43,245 bases of DNA from contig JAKSLM010000021.1 of the NCBI GenBank assembly GCA_024401225.1, positions 1 to 43,245 on the forward strand, given 5' to 3'. Shown piece after piece: positions 35,492 through 43,245 of this stretch. The position numbers and the translations under genes are program-made. Under the pieces are notes generated by a model. The model did no database searches. It was not told the origin of the DNA and saw only the letters and a list, made by a program, of their open reading frames with translations. Numbering within the stretch: the first letter of the stretch is position 1; every line of letters starts with the position of its first letter. Origin of the DNA: Bacteroidaceae bacterium (GTDB lineage Bacteria > Bacteroidota > Bacteroidia > Bacteroidales > Bacteroidaceae).

Positions 35492-38062
35492 ATGAAATTC
35501 GACTTTAAGCGCTTGCTTCCCGACTGCCTTTGCGTGGTAGTCTTTGCAGTCATAGCGTTTGCATATTTCTATCCTGCAACCTTCGATGGACGTCGCTTGC
35601 AGGGGCACGATAATAGTGCCAACGATGGTATCAACGTAGAGATCAACAATTACCGTGCTGCTCACGATGGCGAGACTCCTCGATGGGTGACAAGCGTGTT
35701 TGGCGGTATGCCAACATATCAGATAGCACCATCGTACGACTCTACAAAGCCTATGTCATGGGTGGAATCGCTGTACCATCTCTGGTTCCCTGACTATGTG
35801 TGGTACATCTTTGCGAGCATGCTCGGATTCTACATCCTGCTTCGTGCATTCGATTTCCGCCATTGGATGGCTGCTCTTGGAGCAATCGTGTGGGCATTCT
35901 CAAGCTACTTCTTCATCATCATAGCAGCCGGACACATCTGGAAGGTGATCACTCTCACTTACATCCCTCCTACGATAGCAGGTCTGGTGGTGGCATATCG
36001 AAACAGGAAGTACTTTGCCGGATTCTGCATGGCAGCCGTGTTCGGTGCGTTGCAGATCCTCTCCAACCATGTGCAGATGACCTATTACTTCCTCTTCCCA
36101 ATGGCATTCATGGTCATTGCTTACCTCGTGCAGGCTGTGAAGGAGAAGGACATGCCACACTGGTGCAAGGCGACTGGCGCAATGATTGCTGCTGCGGTAT
36201 TTGCCGCTCTGCTCAATGGTAGCAATCTGTACAATACATACGAGTATCAGAAGGATACTATGCGTGGCAAGTCGGAACTGGTGAAGAAGGAGAAGATTGC
36301 AGACCAGACAGATTCGGGTCTCGAACGCTCATACATCACAGCGTGGAGCTATGGCATCGATGAGACATTCACATTCCTCATTCCTGACTATCGCGGTGGT
36401 GCTTCGGTGCCTCTCTCTGCAAACGAGACTGCAATGAAGAAGGCCGATGGCCGATTTGCAGGTGCAGGCATCTACGGTGCGTTCACTCAGTATTGGGGCG
36501 AGCAGCCAGGTACGAGCGGTCCTGTATATCTTGGTGCCATCGTTTGCCTGCTCTTCATCCTGAGTCTTATCATTATACCAAACGCTCATCCGATGAAGTG
36601 GGCGCTCCTTGCTGCTACCCTTCTTACGCTGATGCTCAGCTGGGGTAAGAACTTCATGCCATTCACGGACTTCTTCATCGACTACTTCCCTATGTATGCC
36701 AAGTTCCGTACGGTATCGAGCATACTTGTCGTTGTGGAGTTTACGGTTCCGCTCATGGCTCTCTGGGGTCTCAAGCTCTTCGTTGAGAAACCAAACCAGA
36801 AAGCACTCTACATCGCTACTGGTATTACGGTGGCTCTTACGCTCATACTCATGTTCTGTGGTGGCGACTGCATCTCTACATCCGACCGCAATGCCATCTC
36901 GCAGTATGTAGGTGCCGGCTACTTTGATCAGGGTACGGGCAATCAGATCCTATCTTCCATCTCGACCATGCGTGCAGCTATGCTTACTGCCGATGGTTGG
37001 CGCACGTTGCTGTTTGTGGCAATAGGTGCCATCGCCCTCTATTGGTACTCTACTGCAGCGAAGAAGTTCGAAGGCACGCTGGCTCCAACTCAGGCTACCA
37101 TTCTTTCAGTCGTGCTCCTCGTGTTCTGTCTCATCGATATGTGGCAGGTCAACAAGCGCTACCTCTATGATGATATGTTCGTTTATCCTACTGAGTCGTC
37201 AACAATCAAGAAGACTGAGGCCGATGAGTATATACTTGCAAAGAGTGGCGATAAGCGCGACTACCGCGTACTCAACTATACGGTATCAACATTCAACGAT
37301 AACACTACTTCTGCCTTCTACAGCAGCATCGGTGGCTATCATCCAGCCAAGTTGCGCCGTTATCAGGAGTTGGTAGAGGCTCACGTATCGGGCGAAATGG
37401 GCAAGGTGTATGAGGCTATCAAGCTTGCTCCAATGGATACCGTTGCCATGAAGGAGGCACAGATTCCTTATCCTATCTACGACCTCTCGGTAGTTAATAC
37501 TGATAGCTTGTTCCCTGTGCTCAATATGCTCAACACACGTTGGTTCATCCTCGGTGCAGGCGAAGATGGCAAGATCAAGATGCCGATTGAGAACACAACT
37601 GCTATGGGCAATGCTTGGTTCGTAACTGATGCCAAGTATGTAGACAATGCTAACGCAGAACTCGATGCACTCTCACAGGTCAATCTCCGTAACACAGCTG
37701 TAATAGCAAAGGCTGACTTCGCGTTCCTTAAGCCACAGGGTGAGGGAACTGTGAAGCTTACTGCTTACGGTGCCGATGAGGCAAAGTACGAGGTGGACAG
37801 CAAGCAGGGCGGTCTTGTGGTATTCTCCGAAGTCTACTATCCAGGTTGGAAGGCTATGGTGGATGGACAGGAAACGGAAGTGGGCCGTGCAAACTACGTG
37901 CTCCGTGCTATCAATGTACCTGCGGGCAAGCATGAGGTGGTATTCACCTTCCGCCCTGACAATGTTAAGATTACTGAGGCTGCAGCACTTGGTGCCAACG
38001 CCGCTCTCTTCCTTCTCATTGCAGCACTCATCTTCATGGCTGTAAAGAAAAACAAGAAATAA
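35492..38062 (+). CDS. YfhO-family multi-pass membrane protein
   Basis: An 856-residue integral membrane protein with about 12-14 hydrophobic helices, a periplasmic domain near 560-830 and a last helix (about 832-850). The GHDNSANDG region after the first helix and the C-terminal VFSEVYYPGWKAMVDG stretch are typical of the YfhO family, GT-C-like membrane proteins. In Gram-positives some members glycosylate lipoteichoic acid or transfer sugars from undecaprenyl phosphate; in Bacteroidetes the function is unknown. The gene is closely spaced between GH3 and DPP-IV. A role in envelope glycan transfer is inferred only. Confidence 0.85.
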   Translation: MKFDFKRLLPDCLCVVVFAVIAFAYFYPATFDGRRLQGHDNSANDGINVEINNYRAAHDGETPRWVTSVFGGMPTYQIAPSYDSTKPMSWVESLYHLWFPDYVWYIFASMLGFYILLRAFDFRHWMAALGAIVWAFSSYFFIIIAAGHIWKVITLTYIPPTIAGLVVAYRNRKYFAGFCMAAVFGALQILSNHVQMTYYFLFPMAFMVIAYLVQAVKEKDMPHWCKATGAMIAAAVFAALLNGSNLYNTYEYQKDTMRGKSELVKKEKIADQTDSGLERSYITAWSYGIDETFTFLIPDYRGGASVPLSANETAMKKADGRFAGAGIYGAFTQYWGEQPGTSGPVYLGAIVCLLFILSLIIIPNAHPMKWALLAATLLTLMLSWGKNFMPFTDFFIDYFPMYAKFRTVSSILVVVEFTVPLMALWGLKLFVEKPNQKALYIATGITVALTLILMFCGGDCISTSDRNAISQYVGAGYFDQGTGNQILSSISTMRAAMLTADGWRTLLFVAIGAIALYWYSTAAKKFEGTLAPTQATILSVVLLVFCLIDMWQVNKRYLYDDMFVYPTESSTIKKTEADEYILAKSGDKRDYRVLNYTVSTFNDNTTSAFYSSIGGYHPAKLRRYQELVEAHVSGEMGKVYEAIKLAPMDTVAMKEAQIPYPIYDLSVVNTDSLFPVLNMLNTRWFILGAGEDGKIKMPIENTTAMGNAWFVTDAKYVDNANAELDALSQVNLRNTAVIAKADFAFLKPQGEGTVKLTAYGADEAKYEVDSKQGGLVVFSEVYYPGWKAMVDGQETEVGRANYVLRAINVPAGKHEVVFTFRPDNVKITEAAALGANAALFLLIAALIFMAVKKNKK

Positions 38063-38076
38063 CAAACGTCATAAAT

Positions 38077-40248
38077 ATGAAAAGACAGATAATCGTTGCA
38101 GTGCTTGCCTTGTGCAGTACTGCAACTTTTGCCCAGAGCAAGCTCACATCGCTCGAGCAGGCAATGAACCCTTATGCTCTCATCCATCTCAAGTCGTCTT
38201 CAAACTCGTGGGGCGATGATGGTATGCCTTACGAGGATCGCCAGCAAACACGTGCCGTTGGACACGATCAGACAAACAGCACTTCAACCTTCGCGCTCGA
38301 CTTTGTCAACCGCAAGAAGGTGTGGCGCTATGCTACCCGAGGCGACTACGAACTTGTGAACCTCTCTACCGGCGAGAAGCGTCAGCTCGGCAAGGGACTT
38401 CCAGAGGCAAGCCTCATGTTTGCCAAGTTCTCTCCTGATGGCACAAAGGTGGCGTATGTAAGCAAGAACAACATCTACCTGGAGCATTGCTCGGGTGGAG
38501 CCATTGAGCAGCTTACCTTCGATGGCAACGATACCATTGTCAACGGTACTTTCGACTGGGTGTATGAGGAGGAATTCGATTGCCGTGATGGATTCCGTTG
38601 GAGCGGCGACTCTAAGTACATCGCTTACTGGCAATCGAACACAGCTGGTACGGGTTGGTTTGATATTATAGATAATGTGAGCGACATTTATCCAAAGGTA
38701 AATCATTTCCCTTATCCAAAGGCGGGAACTACCAATTCGGCTGTAAAGGTTGGCTTTATCGACCTCTTTGGAGCTAATCGTGCTCAGGGACCGGTCGCTA
38801 CACTCGAACTGAGTGAACCTTCCACCACATGGCTTGACATCCCAGGCGATCAGCGTGAGAACTATCTGCCTCGCATGGAGTTCGTGCCTGGCACCAATCG
38901 ACTTATGATCCAGCAGATGAACCGTGCCCAAAATCACAACACGGTGTGGACTTGCAACATCGCTAACGGACGTGCCGAGGGACTGAAGGTCATGCTTGAG
39001 GATACCGACAAGGCATGGGTGGAGACCAACGACAACATCCATTGGCTCAAAGGCAATAAGTTCTTCACATTCACCTCGGAGCGTGACGGATGGCGTCACA
39101 TCTACCGAGTAAGTGCTGATGGACAGAAGTGGACTTGCATCACGAAGGGCAACATGGATGTGGTGGAGGAAGTGGCACTCGACGAGAAGCGCGGTTACAT
39201 CTACTTCATAGGTTGTGATCCTGATGCGGCAACCCAGCGTTATCTCTATCGTTCCAAGATTTACGGCAATGGTGCAATCGAGAAGATCTCTACCCAGACC
39301 CTCTGCGGACAGTATTCGTACGACATGTCGCCAACCTGCGATTATGCCGTCGAACGCTATTCAAGTGCCAATCAGGTGCCTCAATATCGCCTCATCAAGT
39401 GTGATGCCAAAGGCCGCTGGACTGTCGATAAGGAACTGGAGATGAACACTCAGGCACAGCAGGAGTGGCAGTCGCTCGGACTCAATGGCAAGGAATTCGT
39501 TAAGGTGAAGAGTGGCGACCTCATGCTCGATGCATGGATCATCAAGCCTGTAGGTTTCGATCCGAACAAGAAGTATCCAGTCATCGACTATGTATATGGT
39601 GAACCTGCATCCGCTACGGTGCAGGATCGTTGGGAGACCACGCTCTTCTGGCAGTATCTCGCATCGCAGGGCTTTGTCGTTGTGAGCATTGAGAACCGTG
39701 GTGCGAATAGTCCACGTGGCCGTGAATGGCGCAAATGCATCTACGGAGAGGTTGGTGTGGCAGCCAGCGAGGATCAGGCACGAGGCATTCAGTCTCTCTG
39801 CGACATGTTCCCTTGGATGGACCGCACTCGTCTTGGTATCACGGGATGGAGTGGAGGAGGAGCACAGACTCTCAACAGCATGTTCCGCTATCCTGATGTC
39901 TTCAAGACCGGTGTAGCCATCGCCTTCGTTTCCGACCAGCGCCTCTACGACACCATCTATCAGGAGCGTTACATGAACACGCCTCAGCAGAATCCTGATG
40001 GCTACTTCCGCGGCAGTCCAATCAATTTCACCGAAGGTCTGCGTGGCAACCTCCTTCTTATCCACGGCACAGGCGATGATAACGTCCACTATCAGAACTG
40101 CGAGATGCTTGTCAACCGCCTCATTGCCCAGAACAAGACCTTCTACCAACTCTCATACCCTATGCGTACGCACTCCATCTCAGAGGGTCGAGGCACCTCA
40201 CTCCACCTTCGCAAGATGATAGTCGATTTCTTCAAGAAGAACCTATAA
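38077..40248 (+). CDS. Dipeptidyl peptidase IV (S9B family)
   Basis: A 723-residue exported serine peptidase that removes X-Pro dipeptides. Signal peptide 1-19 is cleaved after TFA. The N-terminal beta-propeller (about 70-460) contains the Glu pair that binds the substrate amino terminus (Glu164-Glu165 in DWVYEEEF). The catalytic domain has Ser592 in GWSGGGAQ (many relatives have Tyr after Ser), Asp667 in GTGDDNVH and His699 in RTHSISEG, in the correct order. Length and layout match DPP-IV of Porphyromonas and Prevotella. It ends in a strong terminator. Confidence 0.95.
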   Translation: MKRQIIVAVLALCSTATFAQSKLTSLEQAMNPYALIHLKSSSNSWGDDGMPYEDRQQTRAVGHDQTNSTSTFALDFVNRKKVWRYATRGDYELVNLSTGEKRQLGKGLPEASLMFAKFSPDGTKVAYVSKNNIYLEHCSGGAIEQLTFDGNDTIVNGTFDWVYEEEFDCRDGFRWSGDSKYIAYWQSNTAGTGWFDIIDNVSDIYPKVNHFPYPKAGTTNSAVKVGFIDLFGANRAQGPVATLELSEPSTTWLDIPGDQRENYLPRMEFVPGTNRLMIQQMNRAQNHNTVWTCNIANGRAEGLKVMLEDTDKAWVETNDNIHWLKGNKFFTFTSERDGWRHIYRVSADGQKWTCITKGNMDVVEEVALDEKRGYIYFIGCDPDAATQRYLYRSKIYGNGAIEKISTQTLCGQYSYDMSPTCDYAVERYSSANQVPQYRLIKCDAKGRWTVDKELEMNTQAQQEWQSLGLNGKEFVKVKSGDLMLDAWIIKPVGFDPNKKYPVIDYVYGEPASATVQDRWETTLFWQYLASQGFVVVSIENRGANSPRGREWRKCIYGEVGVAASEDQARGIQSLCDMFPWMDRTRLGITGWSGGGAQTLNSMFRYPDVFKTGVAIAFVSDQRLYDTIYQERYMNTPQQNPDGYFRGSPINFTEGLRGNLLLIHGTGDDNVHYQNCEMLVNRLIAQNKTFYQLSYPMRTHSISEGRGTSLHLRKMIVDFFKKNL

Positions 40249-40265
40249 ACATATTATATAAGGTG

Positions 40266-40304
40266 AAAGTGTCACAAATCTCTTGGTTTGTGACACTTTT
40301 TTTT
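40266..40304 (+). terminator. Rho-independent terminator after dipeptidyl peptidase IV
   Basis: AAAGTGTCACAAA (40266-40278) pairs perfectly with TTTGTGACACTTT (40287-40299) around an eight-base loop, followed by eight Ts. The upstream A run means it could also work on the - strand. Confidence 0.93.
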
Positions 40305-40311
40305 GCATTTA

Positions 40312-40343
40312 TTTGTAGAAAAGGAAAAGTAATTGTACATTTG
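40312..40343 (+). promoter_or_regulatory. Promoter of the C10 peptidase gene
   Basis: TTTG (40312-40315), a 20-base spacer and TACATTTG (40336-40343) match the consensus closely. Transcription would start near 40350, about 30 bases before the ATG. Confidence 0.85.
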
Positions 40344-40378
40344 CCCCAAGAATATAGTTAAACAAAATAAATTTACGT

Positions 40379-42886
40379 ATGAAACATGCAAAAGCATTAG
40401 TTCTGTTAGCAGCATCGCTGCTGATGGGTACAGCGGCAGTCGAGGCTCAAACAGTCAGTCTTGATGATGCCCAGTCGAAGGCTTTGTCCTTTATGAAAAA
40501 GCAGAATCAGGCAAAGGCCATCCAGGGTGGTGTTCCTGAGAAGTTATCATTGGCCTATACTTCGCAGGCAGGTGATGAAACTTATTACTATGTGTTCAAC
40601 AGCAACAAGGGTGGTTATGTCATCATCGGTGGTGATGAAGTAGCACACGAAGTGCTTGCTTATTCCGAAAATGGCAGTTTCGACTATAGTCGTATTCCAG
40701 ACAACATGAAGTGGTTCCTTTCTTGCTATGATAAGCAGATTTCGTCTGCTATCACACTGGTAAAAGAACACAAATTATCTTCTGAGGAAATAGCGCAGTC
40801 AAAATGCAGGGCTTCCCGCAAGGCTCCAAAGGCTAATATCAGCTACTTGTTGCAAACAAAGTGGGATCAGGTGACACCTTTCAACTGTATGCATCCTTTT
40901 AATATAGAATATAATCTTCTCAACGTTTATTATGATACGGCAATGGCAACCGGCTGTGTAGCAACTGCCGGCGCTCAGATTATGAAGTACTATGAATGGC
41001 CAATCACTGGTGTAGGAAGTCATACTGACCCCAATAAAATCAATGGTCAATCTTTCTCTGCCAACTTCGGAGAAACGACATATCAGTGGAGTAAGATGAA
41101 GAATGAGTACGATTATTGTACATATACTGGTGACGAAGCAGACATCGCTGTCGGTACATTGATGTATCATATTGGTGTGGCTGTCGATATGAGGTTCGGA
41201 CCATTCGCCTCAAAAGGTTCAGAAGCAAACGCAAAAAAATTCATTGAGGCGTTGGTCAGCTACTTCAAGTATAGCAAAGGAATTACATATCGGGAGCGTG
41301 CTTTCTACACTGATGAACAGTGGGAAGACATGGTGTATGACGAGCTTGCAGCAGGTCGTCCTGTGTTCTATGGTGGTGTGCAGGAAAACGGCAGCGGACA
41401 TGCCTTCGTATGCGATGGCTTTGAGAATGGGCTCTACCATATTAATTGGGGATGGAGCGGTGGAAGTAATGACTACTTTCTTCTCACTCCTACAGAAACC
41501 TCAGGCTCAGCCCTCTGTCCTGAAGGGTCGGGATCAGGTGGTGGTAAGGCAGGTGAAGGCTATTATATGAACCAGCATATCGGCATCGGCATAACTCCTG
41601 ATTATGACGGAACTAGCATACCTGTTAAGAGTGCCCATACAAGTGGATATACATTGTCGACAACTATTGTTGAACCAGGTGAGGATTATGAGGTGGTATC
41701 TGGATATGTGCTTGTCAACGAATCTGTAGAGACACTTACATATTCAGTGAAGGTCAAGTATGTTAATGCGACAGATCCTTCAGATGTTGTTATTAGTACA
41801 TCTACCACAATGTTTAAGGATGTACCTGGAGGATACGGAGCTTATGGCAATTTCAAAGTGCCGAATTCTCTGACTATAGGAGAAACTTACAAGGTCATTT
41901 TCATGTATGAAGATAATAATGGTGATTATCAAGATGTGAAAATGCCAACTTCGTTAATAGTACCTACCATAACGATTGCAGAGCCTACAGGCTTTAAGCT
42001 GTCAAAGGATGTTACTATCACGGATAATGGATATATTACAGAAGATCATGGAAGTATTAGTTTCTCCCTCAAAAATTATAGTTCTGCCCCTTGTACAAAG
42101 AATATTGTAGTCTATTTGTTCCCTTACGGTAATGGCGATAGCCTAGGTGGTTGGGACAAAGCTGCTGGTCAGGACTATGCTGCTGGTGAAGAAAAGGACT
42201 TTGTGTTGACCTATGCTGACGTGTTTATGTTCGATGGTGAAAAGATGACACCTGGAGTTGATTATGGTATTGCATTGTACGATGCCGATGCAGGAGTATA
42301 TCTCACCTCCTTGACCCCTCTCTACTTCCGCGCAGACAACAAAATCGACTACACGCTCACATCTGCTGAGTGGGGAACTCTTTGTCTCCCATATTCAGCT
42401 GATGTCCCAGACGGATTGAAAGCATACAAGGTTACTGGAACTTCGGGAACTGCGCTTGTGAAGGAAGAGGTAACAAAACTTGAAATGAACAAGCCTTACC
42501 TCGTGAGTGGTACTCCTGCTACTTATACCTTCCACGGTCCAGCTACTCCTGAGGCATCAAACCTCAAGAATGGAATCCTTGTTGGTAGCACTGTGCCTGA
42601 GATATTGTACGCACCAGCCAACTCGTATGTACTCCAGAATAAGGCAGAAGGACTTGCATTCTACAAGGTGAATAGTTCACAGGCTGTACACCAGTATGGA
42701 GCATACCTCCAGGATTCTGGTTTGTCAACATCTACATTCTTCAGGTTTGATGATGAAGCAACTGATATTGACTTCGTACAGCAGAAAGAGACTACTTCAC
42801 CTGCTTACAACCTCAACGGTATGCGTGTCGACAGCAATACTCGTGGATTTGTAATCGTGAATGGAAAACTTAAGTATAACAAATAA
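40379..42886 (+). CDS. C10 family cysteine peptidase (streptopain-like), secreted
   Basis: An 835-residue exported protease. Signal peptide 1-23 is cleaved after VEA. A propeptide of the C10 type (about 24-145) contains YYVFNSNKGGYVIIGGDE. The catalytic domain has Cys193 in MATGCVATAGAQIMKYY and His341 in SGHAFVCDG, followed by YHINWGWSGG. These positions are nearly the same as in streptococcal SpeB (Cys192, His340). The rest (about 415-835) consists of beta-sandwich domains; the end reads YNLNGMRV and then FVIVNGKLKYNK, a C-terminal pattern common in secreted Prevotella/Bacteroides proteins. It is followed directly by a small acidic protein gene. Probably extracellular or surface proteolysis; zymogen activation is expected. 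Confidence 0.93.
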   Translation: MKHAKALVLLAASLLMGTAAVEAQTVSLDDAQSKALSFMKKQNQAKAIQGGVPEKLSLAYTSQAGDETYYYVFNSNKGGYVIIGGDEVAHEVLAYSENGSFDYSRIPDNMKWFLSCYDKQISSAITLVKEHKLSSEEIAQSKCRASRKAPKANISYLLQTKWDQVTPFNCMHPFNIEYNLLNVYYDTAMATGCVATAGAQIMKYYEWPITGVGSHTDPNKINGQSFSANFGETTYQWSKMKNEYDYCTYTGDEADIAVGTLMYHIGVAVDMRFGPFASKGSEANAKKFIEALVSYFKYSKGITYRERAFYTDEQWEDMVYDELAAGRPVFYGGVQENGSGHAFVCDGFENGLYHINWGWSGGSNDYFLLTPTETSGSALCPEGSGSGGGKAGEGYYMNQHIGIGITPDYDGTSIPVKSAHTSGYTLSTTIVEPGEDYEVVSGYVLVNESVETLTYSVKVKYVNATDPSDVVISTSTTMFKDVPGGYGAYGNFKVPNSLTIGETYKVIFMYEDNNGDYQDVKMPTSLIVPTITIAEPTGFKLSKDVTITDNGYITEDHGSISFSLKNYSSAPCTKNIVVYLFPYGNGDSLGGWDKAAGQDYAAGEEKDFVLTYADVFMFDGEKMTPGVDYGIALYDADAGVYLTSLTPLYFRADNKIDYTLTSAEWGTLCLPYSADVPDGLKAYKVTGTSGTALVKEEVTKLEMNKPYLVSGTPATYTFHGPATPEASNLKNGILVGSTVPEILYAPANSYVLQNKAEGLAFYKVNSSQAVHQYGAYLQDSGLSTSTFFRFDDEATDIDFVQQKETTSPAYNLNGMRVDSNTRGFVIVNGKLKYNK

Positions 42887-42900
42887 TGACTCATAACATT

Positions 42901-43080
42901 ATGAAAAAACAATATATTTCTCCGCTGTGCGTATCAATTGAGATTGATCCACAGGACATCATTGCCGAATCGCCGGGCATGGGTAGCGGTTACTCCGATC
43001 CTGATATCTTGGGTCTCGGAAAAGATCGTTTCGATGACTTCGATTTGTTTGAGGACGATGAAATTATTTTCGAAGATTAA
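42901..43080 (+). CDS. Small acidic protein of the MKKxYISP type
   Basis: A 59-residue protein starting at ATG 42901 (MKKQYISPLCVSIEI). An earlier in-frame ATG at 42886 overlaps the C10 stop and would add five residues. The N-terminal MKK.YI.P...V.EI pattern resembles many small Bacteroidales proteins of unknown function. The middle (ESPGMGSGYSDPD) is Gly/Ser-rich and the end is very acidic (FDDFDLFEDDEIIFED). No signal peptide or membrane helix is present. It shares the transcript of the C10 peptidase and is closed by a terminator. Possible roles are an inhibitor or substrate of the protease, or a precursor peptide; none is shown by motif. Confidence 0.7.
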   Translation: MKKQYISPLCVSIEIDPQDIIAESPGMGSGYSDPDILGLGKDRFDDFDLFEDDEIIFED

Positions 43081-43097
43081 TCAATATATCAAAAAAA

Positions 43098-43130
43098 GAG
43101 TGGAGTGCAGATGCGCTCCACTCCTTTTTT
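43098..43130 (+). terminator. Rho-independent terminator of the C10 unit
   Basis: GAGTGGAGTGC (43098-43108) pairs with GCGCTCCACTC (43113-43123), with one wobble and a four-base loop, followed by CTTTTTT. It lies 18 bases after the small-protein stop. Confidence 0.93.
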
Positions 43131-43215
43131 GATAAAGCAAACAAGCGTACGCACAAACAAAATAAATGAGAGGAATACATGTCGCTCAGGGCGTATAACC
43201 GTCCGCGTTAGCATA

Positions 43216-43245
43216 TTGTAACCTGCCTGTAAAAGTTGTAACTTT
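43216..43245 (+). promoter_or_regulatory. Promoter cut by the right edge of the window
   Basis: TTG (43216-43218), a 20-base spacer, then TAACTTT (43239-43245) where the window ends; the next base is expected to be G. It would drive a gene just outside the window. Confidence 0.6.

Overview
The window comes from a Bacteroidales genome, most likely Prevotella or a close relative. The evidence is the Bacteroidetes order of the F1Fo-ATPase genes (atpD-atpC-membrane protein-atpB-atpE-atpF-atpH-atpA-atpG), promoters of the TTTG-N20-TAnnTTTG type with almost no Shine-Dalgarno sequences, several Bacteroidetes-type lipoproteins and TonB-linked genes, a C10 (streptopain-family) peptidase, and small proteins beginning MKKxYISP. 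All calls were made by reading the sequence and translations; no database search was run.

Layout. 1-5322: end of tpiA with its terminator, then a SPOR-domain protein, dnaG and recG on the + strand. 5366-8466: an overlapping pair, a lipoprotein and a DUF5723-like predicted outer-membrane protein. 8477-11842: a DJ-1/PfpI protein (- strand), NAD kinase and an ABC exporter. 11985-17141: a cobalamin-riboswitch transcription unit holding a PepSY-TM membrane protein, a FhuA-like TonB-dependent receptor and an exported CbiK-type chelatase, closed by a strong terminator. 17253-18002: a VanX-like lipoprotein peptidase on the - strand. 18230-22400 is an accessory patch: a dispersed repeat, a TPR-HTH lipoprotein regulator with an AT-rich middle, a tail fragment of a C10 peptidase, a small lipoprotein, two short-period repeat arrays (10 bp and 22 bp), and a small winged-helix-like gene followed in frame by a degenerate tail. 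22397-25465 (- strand): an alpha/beta hydrolase, a short formate/nitrite-family channel and ruvA, separated by inverted-repeat elements. 25613-32966: the complete ATP synthase operon. 33030-40248: GH3 glycosidase, YfhO-family membrane protein and dipeptidyl peptidase IV. 40312-43130: a C10 peptidase with its own promoter, a small acidic protein and a terminator. A further promoter runs off the right edge.

How the genes work together. The ATP synthase genes form one complex; hairpin-forming gaps divide the operon into blocks. The riboswitch unit reads as a B12-repressed system for capturing a metal or tetrapyrrole: outer-membrane uptake (TonB receptor), an inner-membrane PepSY reductase-like protein and a periplasmic chelatase. 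This is the most interesting locus in the window. DnaG, RecG and RuvA are DNA replication and repair genes. GH3, DPP-IV and C10 are exported degradative enzymes typical of a saccharolytic and proteolytic gut, oral or rumen anaerobe. The patch at 18.2-25 kb is where repeats, gene fragments and probable small non-autonomous elements gather.
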